Below, piece after piece: positions 63,775-64,000 of a stretch of DNA of 64,000 bases. Each line of letters starts with the position of its first letter. Positions within the stretch are counted from its first letter, which is position 1. Both the position numbers and the translations under genes were made by a program. The notes below the pieces were generated by a model. That model saw nothing but the letters and a program-made list of their open reading frames with translations, searched no databases and had not been told where the DNA came from. The stretch is from Gloeotrichia echinulata CP02 (GTDB taxonomy: Bacteria; Cyanobacteriota; Cyanobacteriia; Cyanobacteriales; Nostocaceae), in assembly GCA_038087035.1 (NCBI GenBank), contig CP051187.1, positions 434,001 through 498,000 of the forward strand. Direction: 5' to 3'.

Positions 63775-64000
63775 CTAAAAGGGCGGAGATTCTGGAGTCA
63801 AACAGCAATTGCTGGCTCTTGCCAGTCTAACATCACCTAACCCAATGGTTGATGCCCCAACCATTTGAATATTTCTCGCGGCGTTTTCATCACGTCCATT
63901 AATTGATTGACAAGATGGACAACGCCACTGTCTTATGGATAAATCTAGATTCTCTAAAATATGCCCACAATGAGAACAAGTTTTACTAGATGGATACCAT
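63775..64000 (-). CDS. tnpB: TnpB C-terminal part (gene continues beyond window)
   Basis: The frame entering from the right edge gives WYPSSKTCSHCGHILE, then QWRCPSCQSINGRDENAARN, the zinc finger (CSHC, CPSC) and RuvC-III Asp of TnpB. The stop is TAG at 63775-63777, inside a hairpin with arms CCGCCCT and AGGGCGG, the element's right-end form. The N-terminal two thirds are outside the window, so intactness is unknown. Confidence 0.85.
   Translation of the reverse strand, partial: WYPSSKTCSHCGHILENLDLSIRQWRCPSCQSINGRDENAARNIQMVGASTIGLGDVRLARASNCCLTPESPPF

Overview
The window comes from a filamentous, very probably heterocystous, phycoerythrin-producing cyanobacterium (Nostoc/Tolypothrix/Calothrix type). 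Direct support: C-phycoerythrin genes (cpeB, cpeA) with their lyase/chaperone genes, psbM, light-dependent protochlorophyllide reductase, two Hlips, a cyanobacteriochrome kinase, frequent GCGATCGC (HIP1) octamers, and many heptanucleotide tandem repeats of the kind known from heterocystous cyanobacteria. Species cannot be assigned from sequence reading alone.

Layout. 1-5.2 kb: reverse-strand carbohydrate genes, a GH65 phosphorylase fused to a phosphoglucomutase-like HAD domain (runs off the left edge) and sucrose synthase. 5.7-13.6 kb: small genes, then a light-signalling cluster (DXCF-type cyanobacteriochrome kinase, Rcp1-like regulator, hybrid kinase) split by a complete IS4-like insertion with target duplications, then a Rieske protein. 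14-19.7 kb: a TnpB gene with an overlapping small gene, moaE, fused modBC and uppP. 19.7-21.9 kb: CRISPR leader and a 25-repeat array whose distal end is broken; no cas genes are present. 22-23 kb: repeats, including a 254-bp tandem duplication. 23-27.2 kb: a cyanobacterial PDZ/radical-SAM protein and a secreted GHL10-type hydrolase. 28-36.4 kb: a CBS/8xPAS kinase coupled to a REC-EAL protein, and an HTH-NACHT NTPase. 36.8-39.8 kb: stress and photosynthesis genes (GlsB-like, Mn-catalase, ferredoxin, psbM, universal stress protein). 40.3-42.4 kb: an ISL3 transposase decapitated by a 1.3-kb heptamer array.

42.7-49.4 kb is the phycoerythrin locus: cpeBA, a nonsense-mutated TnpB, cpeY, cpeZ, an HNH gene pair and a reverse-strand HEAT-repeat lyase-like gene (candidate cpeF). 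49.4-52 kb holds a TnpB damaged by an in-frame palindrome, an 80-aa coiled-coil protein, a candidate structured RNA and a perfect 18-bp hairpin. 52.1-56.7 kb is a compact module of coiled-coil protein, membrane OmpA-like protein, Ras-like GTPase, 133-aa partner and histidine kinase; it is the best candidate here for an uncharacterised signalling system. 56.8-64 kb: two Hlips, POR, an ISL3-derived MITE, an Rpn-family protein, argD, a K+ channel, an MMADHC-like protein and the edge of another TnpB.

Functionally the window mixes light harvesting and light signalling with sugar metabolism, molybdenum uptake and cofactor assembly, and an unusually dense population of small repeats. Several repeats have entered or reshaped coding sequence: the TnpB at 49.4 kb, the GHL10 linker, the ISL3 5' end, the last codons of the MMADHC-like gene and the tail of the Rcp1-like regulator.
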